64,000 nucleotides of DNA, taken from NCBI GenBank assembly GCA_964448675.1, contig CAYUZU010000006.1, positions 124,001 to 188,000 of the forward strand. The letters run 5' to 3'. The DNA comes from CAYUZU01 sp964448675 (GTDB taxonomy: Bacteria; Planctomycetota; Phycisphaerae; UBA1845; Fen-1342). Within the stretch, counting starts at the first letter, position 1, and every line of letters starts with the position of its first letter. A model generated the notes under the pieces. It was not told where the DNA came from, did not search any database, and worked only from the letters and a program-made list of their open reading frames with translations. Made by a program: the position numbers and the translations under genes. Shown one piece after another: positions 25,589 to 34,159 of the stretch.

Positions 25589-25954
25589 ATGGAGCAACCG
25601 TCATCGCATCTGAAGGTCAGGCGTGAGGACGAGGTGGACGTGGTCCAGTTTGCGGACCGCAAGATCCTCGAGGAGTTGTCGATCCAGGAGATCGGCAATG
25701 AGCTGAATTCGCTGGCCGAAACCGAATCGCGCCCGAAGCTGTTGCTGGATTTCGGCAACGTCGATCACCTGGCCAGTGCAGCGCTGGGCATGCTGATCAA
25801 CCTGCACAAGAAGGTGCAGGAGCAGAATGGGGACATGAAGCTGGCGAACATCAACCGCCAGATCCTCCAGGTCTTCAAGATCACCCGGCTGAACCGGGTC
25901 TTCGAGATCCACGACAGCACCAATGGTGCCCTGGAGGCCTTCAAGCACGCGTAG
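25589..25954 (+). CDS. STAS-domain anti-sigma factor antagonist (RsbV/SpoIIAA-like)
   Basis: 121 aa from ATG 25589, AGGAG 9 nt upstream. A single STAS domain: LLLDFGNVDHLASAALGML aligns with the SpoIIAA phosphorylation loop, with S63 in the phospho-acceptor position. Unphosphorylated STAS proteins bind the kinase RsbW and free the sigma factor. The RsbW-like kinase gene starts 28 nt downstream, and an RsbU-like phosphatase is encoded at 30.1 kb. Confidence 0.9.
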   Translation: MEQPSSHLKVRREDEVDVVQFADRKILEELSIQEIGNELNSLAETESRPKLLLDFGNVDHLASAALGMLINLHKKVQEQNGDMKLANINRQILQVFKITRLNRVFEIHDSTNGALEAFKHA

Positions 25955-25982
25955 TGTGCGGGCCAATGGCTGTGAACCAGCG

Positions 25983-26447
25983 ATGAAGGTGCCTCCCGAT
26001 TTCGGTATCCGCGACGCCGATCTGATCGATTTCACCGTCCCCAACGACTTGCGCTCGGTCAAGGAGCCCGAGGCGCAGTTGATGGCGGCGCTGGGGCAGT
26101 GCGGTTACGGGAAGGACACGACGTTTGCGATCAAGCTGGCGTTCGAGGAGGCGGTCACGAACGCCGTCAAGCATGGCAATTGCCACGATCGCAGCAAGCA
26201 CGTTCACCTGCGGTACTATGTCGATCCGAAGCGTGTGGTGATCGCGGTGCGCGACGAAGGGGCGGGGTTTGAGCCGGAAGCGGTTCCGGACCCAACGGCC
26301 GAGGAGAACCTGGAGCGCCCTTGCGGGCGGGGTCTGATGCTGATGTCGGCGTACATGGACAAGCTGCGGTTCAGCAAGACGGGGAACGAAGTCTGGATGA
26401 TGAAAGAGAACCCCGCGCTGCTGCTGGACCGCGGGGCGGGGATCTGA
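25983..26447 (+). CDS. Anti-sigma regulatory kinase, RsbW-like (HATPase_c)
   Basis: 154 aa. GHKL ATPase boxes: N box FAIKLAFEEAVTNAVKHGN, G1 box VRDEGAGFEPE, G2 box GRGLMLMSAYMDKL. It phosphorylates the STAS partner and sequesters a sigma factor or another effector. Start ATG 25983 follows an in-frame region without family similarity and has only a weak ribosome site. Probably an operon with the preceding gene. No sigma factor gene is in the window, so the target is unknown. Confidence 0.9.
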   Translation: MKVPPDFGIRDADLIDFTVPNDLRSVKEPEAQLMAALGQCGYGKDTTFAIKLAFEEAVTNAVKHGNCHDRSKHVHLRYYVDPKRVVIAVRDEGAGFEPEAVPDPTAEENLERPCGRGLMLMSAYMDKLRFSKTGNEVWMMKENPALLLDRGAGI

Positions 26448-26553
26448 GGTCCGGGCGGTGGCAGCGGGGGCGGTCCGATAAGCTTGGTATGGCGTTCCGT
26501 TGCCGGTTACGGGCCGGGGTTCGTCCGCGGGAAGTTTTGTGACCGCGGGGGGC

Positions 26554-26581
26554 TTGGCCGCTCCACTGATTCTGCTATACT
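26554..26581 (+). promoter_or_regulatory. Promoter of the rpsL-rpsG operon
   Basis: TTGGCC (26554-26559), a 16-nt spacer and TATACT (26576-26581), about 60 nt upstream of the rpsL start. Confidence 0.6.
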
Positions 26582-26642
26582 GCACGGTCTGCCGGTTCTT
26601 CCGGCGAGGATCCAGTGGGCTTACGTTTGACACGAGTTGCTT

Positions 26643-27032
<390 letters not shown>

Positions 27033-27049
27033 CGGAGCACGAGTGAGCA

Positions 27050-27532
27050 ATGGCATACAAGCGTTTTACGGCGTCGGCAGAGCAGCTTCGTGGTGACCCG
27101 CGTTACAACAGCAAGATCGCGGCCAAGTTCATCAACTGCATGATGTGGGATGGCAAGAAAGCGACCGCCCACCGCATCTTCTATGATGCGATGGACATCA
27201 TCTCCAAGAAGATCAAGGACACGCCGCCGATCGAGGTCTTCGAAGAGGCCATGAACAACATCAAGCCGGACATCGAGGTCCGGTCGAAGCGTGTCGGTGG
27301 TGCCAACTACCAGGTGCCGATGCAGGTGAACCCGCGCCGCCGGCAGTCGCTGGCGATTCGCTGGGTGCTGGCGTCCACGCGCAAGAAGAGCGGGCGCCCG
27401 ATGTCGCAGCGCCTGGCCGAGGAGCTGATGGCTGCTTTTCGTCGCGAGGGCGACGCGATGCAGCAGCGCGAAATGGTGCACCGCATGGCGGACGCGAACA
27501 AGGCGTTTGCCCACTTCGCCTGGGGGCGCTAG
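27050..27532 (+). CDS. rpsG: 30S ribosomal protein S7
   Basis: 160 aa. S7 features: KFINCMMWDGKKATAHRIFY, NIKPDIEVRSKRVGGANYQVP and VNPRRRQSLAIRWV. It organises the head of the 30S subunit. It closes the operon: a good terminator follows 47 nt after the stop, and fusA and tuf are absent, unlike the classical str operon. Confidence 0.98.
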   Translation: MAYKRFTASAEQLRGDPRYNSKIAAKFINCMMWDGKKATAHRIFYDAMDIISKKIKDTPPIEVFEEAMNNIKPDIEVRSKRVGGANYQVPMQVNPRRRQSLAIRWVLASTRKKSGRPMSQRLAEELMAAFRREGDAMQQREMVHRMADANKAFAHFAWGR

Positions 27533-27578
27533 CGGACGGCGCCGGCGGGTTTCGCCACAGCGTGATCCAAACGATCGA

Positions 27579-27607
27579 AGCCGGGCTGGCAACGGCCCGG
27601 CTTTTTT
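27579..27607 (+). terminator. Rho-independent terminator of rpsL-rpsG
   Basis: Perfect 8-bp stem AGCCGGGC / GCCCGGCT with an 8-nt loop followed by TTTTTT. Confidence 0.92.
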
Positions 27608-27722
27608 GATGGGCGGACAACGGGGGATAGGGGCTGAAGGACGCGTCAGGGGCTCCGTCGGTACGCCGGCCGCGTTTCGGCCGGGGCCAGGCCGACGCGA
27701 GCGTTGCCGGCGGTGCCACGGG

Positions 27723-27774
27723 CAAGGCAGAGCAATGCCGTACCGAAGAGGGGCACGGCGGAGCCATGCCCTAA
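27723..27774. repeat. Dispersed GAGCRATGYCC element, tandem copies 3 and 4
   Basis: CAAGGCAGAGCAATGCCGTA at 27723 and CACGGCGGAGCCATGCCCTA at 27753, 30 bp apart, between rpsG and the coiled-coil gene. Confidence 0.7.
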
Positions 27775-27806
27775 CGCGGGCCGGGGTGGGGGCTGCGCGG
27801 CTGGGG

Positions 27807-28082
27807 CTACCGCGCGCCGAGACGCCGCAGGGCCTCGTCGCGGCGGTGGTTCTGCCGGGTCATCTCGTCAAACACGCCGTTGTGGCGCGTGACCTCCTGC
27901 GACAGGTTGTTGATGAGCCGGTCGCGATCCAGGCCCTGGGTGCTCATCTGAGCCAAGACCCCGTCCATCTGGTCGAGACGGGCCGTGAGCTGCTGCACCT
28001 TGTCCTCCAGGGCCTGCATGCGGCCCTCCTGGCGATCGATCAGCTCGAGCAGCGGTTCCAGGGCGGCGTCGCGTGTCCTCAT
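27807..28082 (-). CDS. Small coiled-coil protein, unknown function
   Basis: 91 aa from ATG 28082 with GGAGAGG 4 nt upstream. Almost the whole chain follows heptad spacing (LLELIDRQEGRMQALEDKV, QLTARLDQMDGVLAQM), predicting one long alpha-helical coiled coil with two basic ends. No membrane segment or signal. It lies 77 nt downstream of the acyl-CoA mutase gene on the same strand and may share its transcript. No family recognised. Confidence 0.65.
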   Translation of the reverse strand: MRTRDAALEPLLELIDRQEGRMQALEDKVQQLTARLDQMDGVLAQMSTQGLDRDRLINNLSQEVTRHNGVFDEMTRQNHRRDEALRRLGAR

Positions 28083-28159
28083 AGGCCTCTCCAGTCGGCT
28101 TCTGTAAACAAGTTGTTCGCGTCGGCACGGGCGGGCGTTGCCCGGAACGGCCCCGGGCG

Positions 28160-29803
28160 CTACAGCTCCGGGCCACCGTCGTAGCGGCCATACACGCCTT
28201 CGAGCGTGTGCATCATCTCACCCACCGTGGCCCGCGCCTCGGCAGCCTCGACAAGGTACGGCATGACGTTCTCTTCGGCGAGGGCCGCTTCACGCAGCTT
28301 GTCGAGCGCCGCCTGCAGCCGCTGCGCGTCGCGCGTCTGCTTGAGCTCCTTCACGCGGGCGACCTGCTCGCGCTCGACCTCTTCGTCGATCTTGAGCACG
28401 GGAATGCGCTCATAGTTGCTTTGGTGGTACTTGTTGACGCCCACCATCACGCGCTCGCCGCGGTCGAATTCGGCGCCGTAGCGCGCCGACGAATCCGCGA
28501 TGGCCCGGCGGAAATAGCCCTGCTCGGTCGCGGGCAGCACGCCGCCATAGTCCTTGTAGATATGGGCGATGATGTCATCGGCCTGGCGCTGCACCTCGCT
28601 CGTGAGGGCCTCGACAAAGTAGCTGCCGCCCAGCGGATCGACGGTGCGCGTGACGCCGGTCTCTTCGGCGAGCACCTGCTGGGTGCGCAGCGCGATGCGG
28701 ACGGCGTCTTCGGTCGGCAGGGCGAGGGTCTCGTCCATGCTGTTGGTGTGCAGCGACTGCGTGCCGCCAAGCACGGCCGCCATCGCCTGGTACGCGACGC
28801 GGACGATATTGACCATCGGCTGCTGCTCGGTGAGTGAAACGCCCGCGGTCTGGCAGTGGCAGCGCAACCACCAGCTACGCTCGTTTCTGGCGCCGAGCTG
28901 GTCGCGCGTGATGTGGCCCCACATGCGCCGGGCGGCGCGAAGCTTGGCGATCTCCTCGAAAAACTCGTTGTGTACGTCCCAGAAGAAGCTCAGCCGCGGC
29001 AGGAACGCGTCGGGGTCGAGCCCGCGCTTGACGGACTCCTCGGCGTAGCACATGCCGTCGGCGATGGTGAAAGCGAGCTCCTGCGGGGCGGTGGCGCCGG
29101 CCTCGCGGATGTGATAGCCGCTGACGCTGACCGTGTTCCACTGCGGCATGTGATGGGTGCAGTACTCGATCGTATCGACGACCAGCTTGACGCTGGGCCC
29201 CGGCGGAAAGACGAACTCGTTCTGGGCGTGGAACTCCTTGAGGATGTCGTTCTGTAGCGTGCCGCGGAGCTTCGCGAGCGGCACACCCTGCTCGCGGGCC
29301 ACGCAGATGTAGAACGCCAGCACGATCGCGGCCGGCGCGTTGATCGTCATGCTCGTGCTGACGTCGCCGAGATTGATGCCGTCGAACAGCACCTTCATGT
29401 CGTCCAGCGACGAGATCGCCACGCCGCATTTGCCCACTTCGCCCAGCGACAGCGGATCGTCGGAATCGCGACCCATGAGCGTCGGCAGGTCGAACGCGGT
29501 CGACAGCCCGGTCTGGCCGTGCTCCAGCAGGTACTTGAAGCGCTGGTTGGTCTGGGCGGCGGTCCCCATGCCGGCGAACTGACGCATCGTCCAGATGCGG
29601 CCGCGGTACATGTCGGCGTGGATACCACGGGTGTATGGCGGCTGCCCGGGAACCCCGACGTCGTGGGCGAACTCGATCCCGCCGATGTCATCGGGCCCGT
29701 AAACGGGCTTGATGGGGATACCGGACATCGTGGTCGGGTGAACCGCCGGGGGCGGGGCGCTGGCGGCGTTCGGGGGGGCATTGCGGGCGACGTTCGTGCT
29801 CAT
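28160..29803 (-). CDS. Acyl-CoA mutase large subunit (methylmalonyl/isobutyryl-CoA mutase family)
   Basis: 547 aa from ATG 29803 (GAGG 5 nt upstream). It is the substrate-binding TIM barrel of B12-dependent acyl-CoA mutases: TMRQFAGMGTAAQTNQRFK, GQTGLSTAFDLPTLMG, GTLQNDILKEF, SGYHIREAGAT, QSLHTNSMDE. There is no C-terminal cobalamin domain, so a separate small subunit is needed; none is in the window. The two residues that hold the carboxylate in methylmalonyl-CoA mutase, Tyr 89 and Arg 207, are Phe 76 and Gln 194 here (spacing to His 231 is exactly conserved). That is the isobutyryl-CoA mutase pattern, so conversion of isobutyryl- to butyryl-CoA is likelier than methylmalonyl-CoA. No MeaB-type chaperone nearby. 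Confidence 0.9.
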   Translation of the reverse strand: MSTNVARNAPPNAASAPPPAVHPTTMSGIPIKPVYGPDDIGGIEFAHDVGVPGQPPYTRGIHADMYRGRIWTMRQFAGMGTAAQTNQRFKYLLEHGQTGLSTAFDLPTLMGRDSDDPLSLGEVGKCGVAISSLDDMKVLFDGINLGDVSTSMTINAPAAIVLAFYICVAREQGVPLAKLRGTLQNDILKEFHAQNEFVFPPGPSVKLVVDTIEYCTHHMPQWNTVSVSGYHIREAGATAPQELAFTIADGMCYAEESVKRGLDPDAFLPRLSFFWDVHNEFFEEIAKLRAARRMWGHITRDQLGARNERSWWLRCHCQTAGVSLTEQQPMVNIVRVAYQAMAAVLGGTQSLHTNSMDETLALPTEDAVRIALRTQQVLAEETGVTRTVDPLGGSYFVEALTSEVQRQADDIIAHIYKDYGGVLPATEQGYFRRAIADSSARYGAEFDRGERVMVGVNKYHQSNYERIPVLKIDEEVEREQVARVKELKQTRDAQRLQAALDKLREAALAEENVMPYLVEAAEARATVGEMMHTLEGVYGRYDGGPEL

Positions 29804-29889
29804 ACGCACCTCACTGCGAGGACAGGACCGACGGGACGGGCCGATGGGCGGCCACCACCCCGCGCGACGAGTTGCTCAGGCTACCGCTT

Positions 29890-29901
29890 ATTGTACACAA
29901 T
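29890..29901. promoter_or_regulatory. Palindrome ATTGTACACAAT upstream of the mutase gene
   Basis: 5-bp arms ATTGT/ACAAT around AC, 87 bp before the mutase start. On the minus strand it includes TACAAT, a fair -10, so it may be an operator overlapping the promoter. Confidence 0.35.
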
Positions 29902-30081
29902 CCTGGCGAGTATCGGGCGCGTCACACCGCCGGCGGACCCTTTCTGGGCGGATTTCCGGTTCGCGGGATTATGGCGGCGTTGTCGGCGGTTTAATAATGA
30001 TAGACACGCGGCGGCGCCCCCCGCGCGACCGGGCGCAGGCGAGCCGCGTTCCAGCGAGCCCTCGACCGGCACGAGCACAGC

Positions 30082-30966
30082 ATGAGCCAGGCACCAGCCT
30101 CAATGACAACCGTGGAGAAGCGGGCCCAGAAGCCGCCGAAGTTTCAGTGCGCCGAAGTCTGGGGCGGCAACCGGCCGGTGAACGGCCCGTTCGAACTGCC
30201 GGGCCTGCGCGGCCGGGTGTATTCGCACCCGGCGGCGGGTGGTCGTGGCGGAGATATCCATTACGTGTCGATCTGCGGGTCGGGACTGGTCTCGCGCATC
30301 TGCGTGGCGGATGTCGAAGGGCATGGCGAGGCCGTCGGCCGCGTCAGCACGACGATTCACGACCTGCTGAAGCGGCACATGAACACGCTTGATCAGCGGC
30401 GCGTGTTGTCGGCGCTGAACGCGCGCATCCTGGAAAACAACATCACGCAGTTCACGACCGCCGCCGCCGTGACATACTTCCCGCCAACGCGGTCGTTGTC
30501 GGTGAGTTACGCGGGGCATCCGCCGGCGTGGCTGTACCGCAGCCATGACTATCGCTGGGAGCGGCTGCGACCGGCATCACGGCAAACCGCCACGGCGGGG
30601 ATTATCGACTTGCCGCTGGCGGTGGACCCGACGACAACGTTCAGCCAGCGCAAGGAGCGGGTGCGGCCGGGGGATCGGCTGCTGCTGGTGACGGACGGCA
30701 TTCTGGAGGCGGCCTCGCCCGCGGGCGAGTTGTATGGCGAGCAGCGGCTGGAGCGCCTGCTTACCGAGCACCGGCAGCGGCCTGCGGACGACCTGGGAGA
30801 GGTGATTCTGGCGGCACTGCGCGAGCACACGGCGGATCCGGCGCTCTCGCACGATGACGTCACGCTGGTGTTGATCGAGTTCGTACCAGGACCGAAAGCG
30901 TTCGGTATCTGGCACATGATGAAGAACCGCATGTTTCACCGGCCGTACAAGATGTTGACGCGCTGA
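30082..30966 (+). CDS. SpoIIE/RsbU-type PP2C phosphatase
   Basis: 294 aa, soluble. PP2C/SpoIIE motifs: GGRGGDIHYVS (D58 metal ligand), VADVEGHGEAVGRVS (D77, GHG), YAGHPPAWLY, DRLLLVTDGILEA and SHDDVTLVLIEF. It lacks an N-terminal sensor domain. Such enzymes dephosphorylate STAS antagonists, so the RsbV-like protein encoded 4.1 kb upstream is the natural substrate. A tail of about 30 residues (AFGIWHMMKNRMFHRPYK) is not part of the fold. Confidence 0.88.
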   Translation: MSQAPASMTTVEKRAQKPPKFQCAEVWGGNRPVNGPFELPGLRGRVYSHPAAGGRGGDIHYVSICGSGLVSRICVADVEGHGEAVGRVSTTIHDLLKRHMNTLDQRRVLSALNARILENNITQFTTAAAVTYFPPTRSLSVSYAGHPPAWLYRSHDYRWERLRPASRQTATAGIIDLPLAVDPTTTFSQRKERVRPGDRLLLVTDGILEAASPAGELYGEQRLERLLTEHRQRPADDLGEVILAALREHTADPALSHDDVTLVLIEFVPGPKAFGIWHMMKNRMFHRPYKMLTR

Positions 30967-31236
30967 TTCGCCGGCCTGCGTGCCCGGACCGGTGGTTGAA
31001 TCACGAAAAACGCTTCAATGGGGGCCAAACAGATGATGAGCCGGGCAGGTATATTGACAAATGAGCACGAATTGAGGAAAAAATCCGGTTCCTGCCGCGG
31101 GTGCCCGGCCGGGCGCCGCGTGGCGACCCCGGGACTGCTTGGGCGTGGCCTCGGAACCGCCCGGCGTGTGCTCGCCTGACAGCGCGGCGACGCCGGCATG
31201 ATCCTGCCCTCGTATCGTGCTGAAGGAGCAATGGCA

Positions 31237-31464
31237 ATGGCGAAGTACAAGATCGAGATCGATCGAGACCTGTGCATCGGTGATGGTGCGTGTGTTGGTG
31301 AGGCGCCGAACACGCTCGAAATGGACGACGAGAACATCGCGATCGTGAAGGACGAAGGCGCGCACACGCCGGAGGAGATTCTCCAAGCGGCGCAGGTGTG
31401 CCCCGTCGATGCGATCAAGCTTTACGACGCCGACACCGGCGAGCAGGTCTGGCCGGAGAGCTAG
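31237..31464 (+). CDS. Ferredoxin with CxxDxxC cluster motif
   Basis: 75 aa. ATG 31237 is chosen because AGGAG (31224-31228) is 8 nt upstream; ATG 31231 would leave only 2 nt. Cluster ligands: DLCIGDGAC (C13, D16, C19) and VCPVDAI (C55). This is the single-cluster type in which the second Cys is Asp, as in the Pyrococcus furiosus ferredoxin with C11/D14/C17/C56, so a [3Fe-4S] or Asp-ligated [4Fe-4S] cluster is expected. It is a small cytoplasmic electron carrier. A 14-bp stem-loop follows the gene. Confidence 0.9.
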   Translation: MAKYKIEIDRDLCIGDGACVGEAPNTLEMDDENIAIVKDEGAHTPEEILQAAQVCPVDAIKLYDADTGEQVWPES

Positions 31465-31502
31465 GCGGCAGCGACGCAATCTTGAATCGAATGAATCGAG
31501 CA

Positions 31503-31540
31503 GAGGCCTGCGCGCGTATTGCGTGCGCGGGCCTCTTCGT
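31503..31540 (+). terminator. Stem-loop terminator after the ferredoxin gene
   Basis: 14-bp stem beginning GAGGCCTGCG with loop TATTG (two G-U pairs), followed by a weak T-rich tail TTCGTTT. Confidence 0.7.
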
Positions 31541-31560
31541 TTGGGGACCGCGGCGGGCGA

Positions 31561-31628
31561 AGAGTGAACGGGGGGAAAGCGTGACGGAGTGCCGGAGCAA
31601 GGAAGTGACGAAGGGACGGAGGGATTGA
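31561..31628. repeat. 7-bp-period repeat (GAAGTGAC/GACGGAG type)
   Basis: Degenerate heptamers such as AAGTGAC, GAAGGGA, CGGAGGG run from about 31580 to 31628 between the ferredoxin terminator and the zinc-ribbon gene. Confidence 0.65.
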
Positions 31629-31656
31629 GCAGGGCGGGCGCAGGTCGCCGAAGCCA

Positions 31657-31688
31657 CCAATCCACCACTCGCTATTCCGTATTCTGAG
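31657..31688. repeat. 7-bp-period repeat (GAATAGC type) crossing a stop codon
   Basis: On the minus strand the heptamers AGAATAC, GGAATAG, CGAGTGG contain the TAG stop of the zinc-ribbon gene at 31672. Confidence 0.65.
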
Positions 31689-32607
31689 CGGGCAGGCCGA
31701 TGCTGCGGGCGGCGACGGACGCGGTACGCAGGGCGCGGGAGACGCGCACCAGGGTTCGCGCCACGCAGAAGATGTAGGCCAGCGCGATCCCCGTAGTGAC
31801 GCAGGCGAGAGCGACGCCGGCGTCGTCGCCGAGGCCGGCTTCACTCAGCAACCCGACGAAGAGCAGCAGGGCGGCGCCGATGACGGTCACCAGGATGTGG
31901 CCGACCGCCAGGGTGCCGGTGTCCTGTTCGAGGGTCGCATCGGGCAGGCGTTTCATCAGGTTGGCGATATAGAACAGGGTCATCGCGGGCAGCACGATGA
32001 CGGTCAGGGCGGCCGAGACGAGCGCCGGGCAGCCCATCAGCATGAATGAAGCCGGGCCGGCCATGCGGACCAACGCACCGCTGGCGATGGTGAGCACGCC
32101 ACCGAGGATCGCAACCAGCAGGACATAGCGGCTGGCCAGCCGCGAACTGCCCTGGGCGGAACGGTGGTGCGGGCGCGGGTCGGATCGGGTGATCGAGAGC
32201 AGGCCGACGATCGAGAGAATCGGGAAGCCGATGAGCAGGACGGCCATGCCGCAGCCGCTGAGAGCGAACATGAGATCCTCGCCGGTGTCTGCCAACCAGA
32301 TCGCGGCCAGCAGGGCGGCGAGCTCGAGCAGGATGACGACGATCAGCAGGACGCCAGCGCCGAAGAGAATGCTGACACCGTCGGCGAGGGACCTGAGATA
32401 GCCGGCGGGGGCGAAACGGAGCTGGGGCGGGGTGAGTGCGCGGGCGGCGGGGGCGTTGCACTCCGGGCAGTGGCCCAGCGCCGGCAGCGTGCGCAGGTTG
32501 TAGCCGCAGGATTCGCAGGGGACGTCCGCGGCGACGCGCTGCTCGGCATCGAGCAGGGCGGGGTCGACGTAGGGGGGCAGGGTTGTCTCGTTCTCCGGCG
32601 GTTCCAC
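31672..32607 (-). CDS. Zinc-ribbon multi-pass membrane protein (paralogue 1)
   Basis: 311 aa from a GTG at 32607. The N-terminal ribbon CESCGYNLRTLPALGHCPEC is followed by LRFAPAGYLRSLADG and about seven hydrophobic helices. No catalytic motif. Four related proteins are encoded in the window (32634, 34160, 44363, 50004). The ribbon probably binds one zinc on the cytoplasmic side. The last residues QNTE and the stop codon come from a heptamer repeat. It lies 26 nt after paralogue 2 on the same strand, so the two are likely in one operon. Confidence 0.75.
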   Translation of the reverse strand: MEPPENETTLPPYVDPALLDAEQRVAADVPCESCGYNLRTLPALGHCPECNAPAARALTPPQLRFAPAGYLRSLADGVSILFGAGVLLIVVILLELAALLAAIWLADTGEDLMFALSGCGMAVLLIGFPILSIVGLLSITRSDPRPHHRSAQGSSRLASRYVLLVAILGGVLTIASGALVRMAGPASFMLMGCPALVSAALTVIVLPAMTLFYIANLMKRLPDATLEQDTGTLAVGHILVTVIGAALLLFVGLLSEAGLGDDAGVALACVTTGIALAYIFCVARTLVRVSRALRTASVAARSIGLPAQNTE

Positions 32608-32633
32608 GCATGATCCCCGTTGTACAAGGCGGC

Positions 32634-33830
32634 TCAGGCCGGCGCCAGCGAGCTGGGTGGCTGGACGTCACCGCGGGTGAGTTGTGCAGCCAGCCCGGCC
32701 TCCCGGAAAAACGCCACGCATGCCACGATCAACAGAATCACTCCCAGCAGGCCGAAGATGGCCATGCCGCAGACGCCGCAGCCGGCCGCCCCCATGCCGA
32801 GCATCAGGCCGCCTAACACGGGCGGTACAGGCGGCGCGGCGGGCATTGTTGCGGGCATGGTGGTGGTCGTGCCGCCGCTGTTGATCGTGATCGTCGTGCC
32901 GCTGGCGGTGACGGTGGATGACCAGCCGGCGGTCATGGTCGCGGGGGCGGTGGTGGCCGTCGGTACGGTGGTGGGTATGGCGGTGATGACACTGCGAAAG
33001 AACGGGCCCATGGACAGCCCCAGGGCGCCGTAGCCGAGCACCACCGGAATCGAGCTGACCAGCAGGCCCCAGAAGGTGGCGTGGGCGAGCTTGAGCGCGC
33101 CGCCGCCCGGCACCCGCCGCAACAAGGCGATCAGGTGGCGCAGCAGTGCAAAGGGCACGATGAGGAAGAGCACCATCGACGCGACCGCGAACAGCATCAT
33201 CCACTCGATGAACTGCACGAAGCCGGGCGTGAGGATCTGGGCCGGGTTCGTGGCGGGCGTCGGTCCGGTCGGGAAGTTCAGGTAGAGCGGCATGGCGAGG
33301 CCCATGCCCAGGCCGATGACCAGTGGTAGTGGCAGCAGCCACAGGCCGATGCGGGTGATCTTGCGCGCGGTGAAGCCCTCGGGGTGGCGGTCGCGCGGGT
33401 CACGCCGGGTGAGCCAGACCACGCCGACGATGCCGGTGATCAGCGGGCCGAGCGTGAGCACGAACTGGATCGCCGAAAGCTGCATCATGACGAACGGATC
33501 CGGATTGGCCCCGACCGAACCGATGCCGACCAGGACGAAGCTGGCCACCATGTTCAGGATCGGGACGACGAAGAACTGCACGCCGAGCGCGATGAGCAGC
33601 AGCAGCGTCCCCCAGGCCAACGTGCGGACCCAGTCCGGGGATGCGAACCGCAGCAGGTTGCGCTCGAGCGAGCGCTGCACCGGCGTCGCGCACTCGGGGC
33701 AGACGCCGGCGGCGGGTTGCGTGCGGAGGTTGTAGCCGCACGCCACGCACGAGAAGTCCTGCGTCAGGCGGCCGTCGGTGCCAATGATGACGTCGTAAGC
33801 GTGCTGCGGCGTGGTGGGCGGCGTGGCCAT
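32634..33830 (-). CDS. Zinc-ribbon multi-pass membrane protein (paralogue 2)
   Basis: 398 aa. Ribbon CVACGYNLRTQPAAGVCPEC at residues 28-47, then LLRFASPDWVRTLAWG, six to eight helices, and a Thr/Ser-rich stretch (about 290-335) predicted to face outside before the last membrane pair. Same architecture as paralogue 1, which follows it. Function unknown. Confidence 0.75.
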   Translation of the reverse strand: MATPPTTPQHAYDVIIGTDGRLTQDFSCVACGYNLRTQPAAGVCPECATPVQRSLERNLLRFASPDWVRTLAWGTLLLLIALGVQFFVVPILNMVASFVLVGIGSVGANPDPFVMMQLSAIQFVLTLGPLITGIVGVVWLTRRDPRDRHPEGFTARKITRIGLWLLPLPLVIGLGMGLAMPLYLNFPTGPTPATNPAQILTPGFVQFIEWMMLFAVASMVLFLIVPFALLRHLIALLRRVPGGGALKLAHATFWGLLVSSIPVVLGYGALGLSMGPFFRSVITAIPTTVPTATTAPATMTAGWSSTVTASGTTITINSGGTTTTMPATMPAAPPVPPVLGGLMLGMGAAGCGVCGMAIFGLLGVILLIVACVAFFREAGLAAQLTRGDVQPPSSLAPA

Positions 33831-33880
33831 CAGTCCTGTAACCCTCGTTCGTGCGGCGGACGTCTGACGACAGGGTAACC

Positions 33881-33925
33881 GGCGAATGCGGGGAGGGATA
33901 GAAGTGAGAATAGCGAATGACGGGG
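33881..33925. repeat. 7-bp-period repeat (GAATAGC type)
   Basis: Contains GAGAATAGCGAATGACGG with 7-bp periodicity, the same type as at 31657 and 55652. Confidence 0.55.
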
Positions 33926-33992
33926 ACCGGGGCCTGAGACCCGGCGTACTTGCGTGGCACTCGGAGCTCGCGGGGCGCGCGCCGGCCGCTCA

Positions 33993-34024
33993 CGGACGGC
34001 TGAGAGCGGACTGCTGACAGCTTG
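33993..34024. repeat. 7-bp-period repeat (GCTGACA type)
   Basis: Heptamers ACGGCTG, AGAGCGG, ACTGCTG, ACAGCTT in register, like the array at 57352. Confidence 0.6.
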
Positions 34025-34159
34025 CCACGAGCATCGAATGGATCGGGCCGACGGCGCATTGGTCACGGGGGCGGGCGGACCGGTGGCAAGGGGAAGAGGA
34101 AAGGTGATAAGGCGCGTACCGGCGCGCGGCGGGCTGTTGGCGCGCAGTGGGGGGTCGCT

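Larger units (their letters stand above)
33831..34159. other. Intergenic region with two heptamer repeat arrays
   Basis: 329 bp without a supported gene. It contains 7-bp-period arrays at 33881-33925 and 33993-34024. Neither a terminator nor a clear promoter is visible. Confidence 0.5.

Noticed and set aside
31054..31082. TTGACA upstream of the ferredoxin gene as promoter
   Set aside because: No acceptable -10 box lies 16-18 nt downstream.
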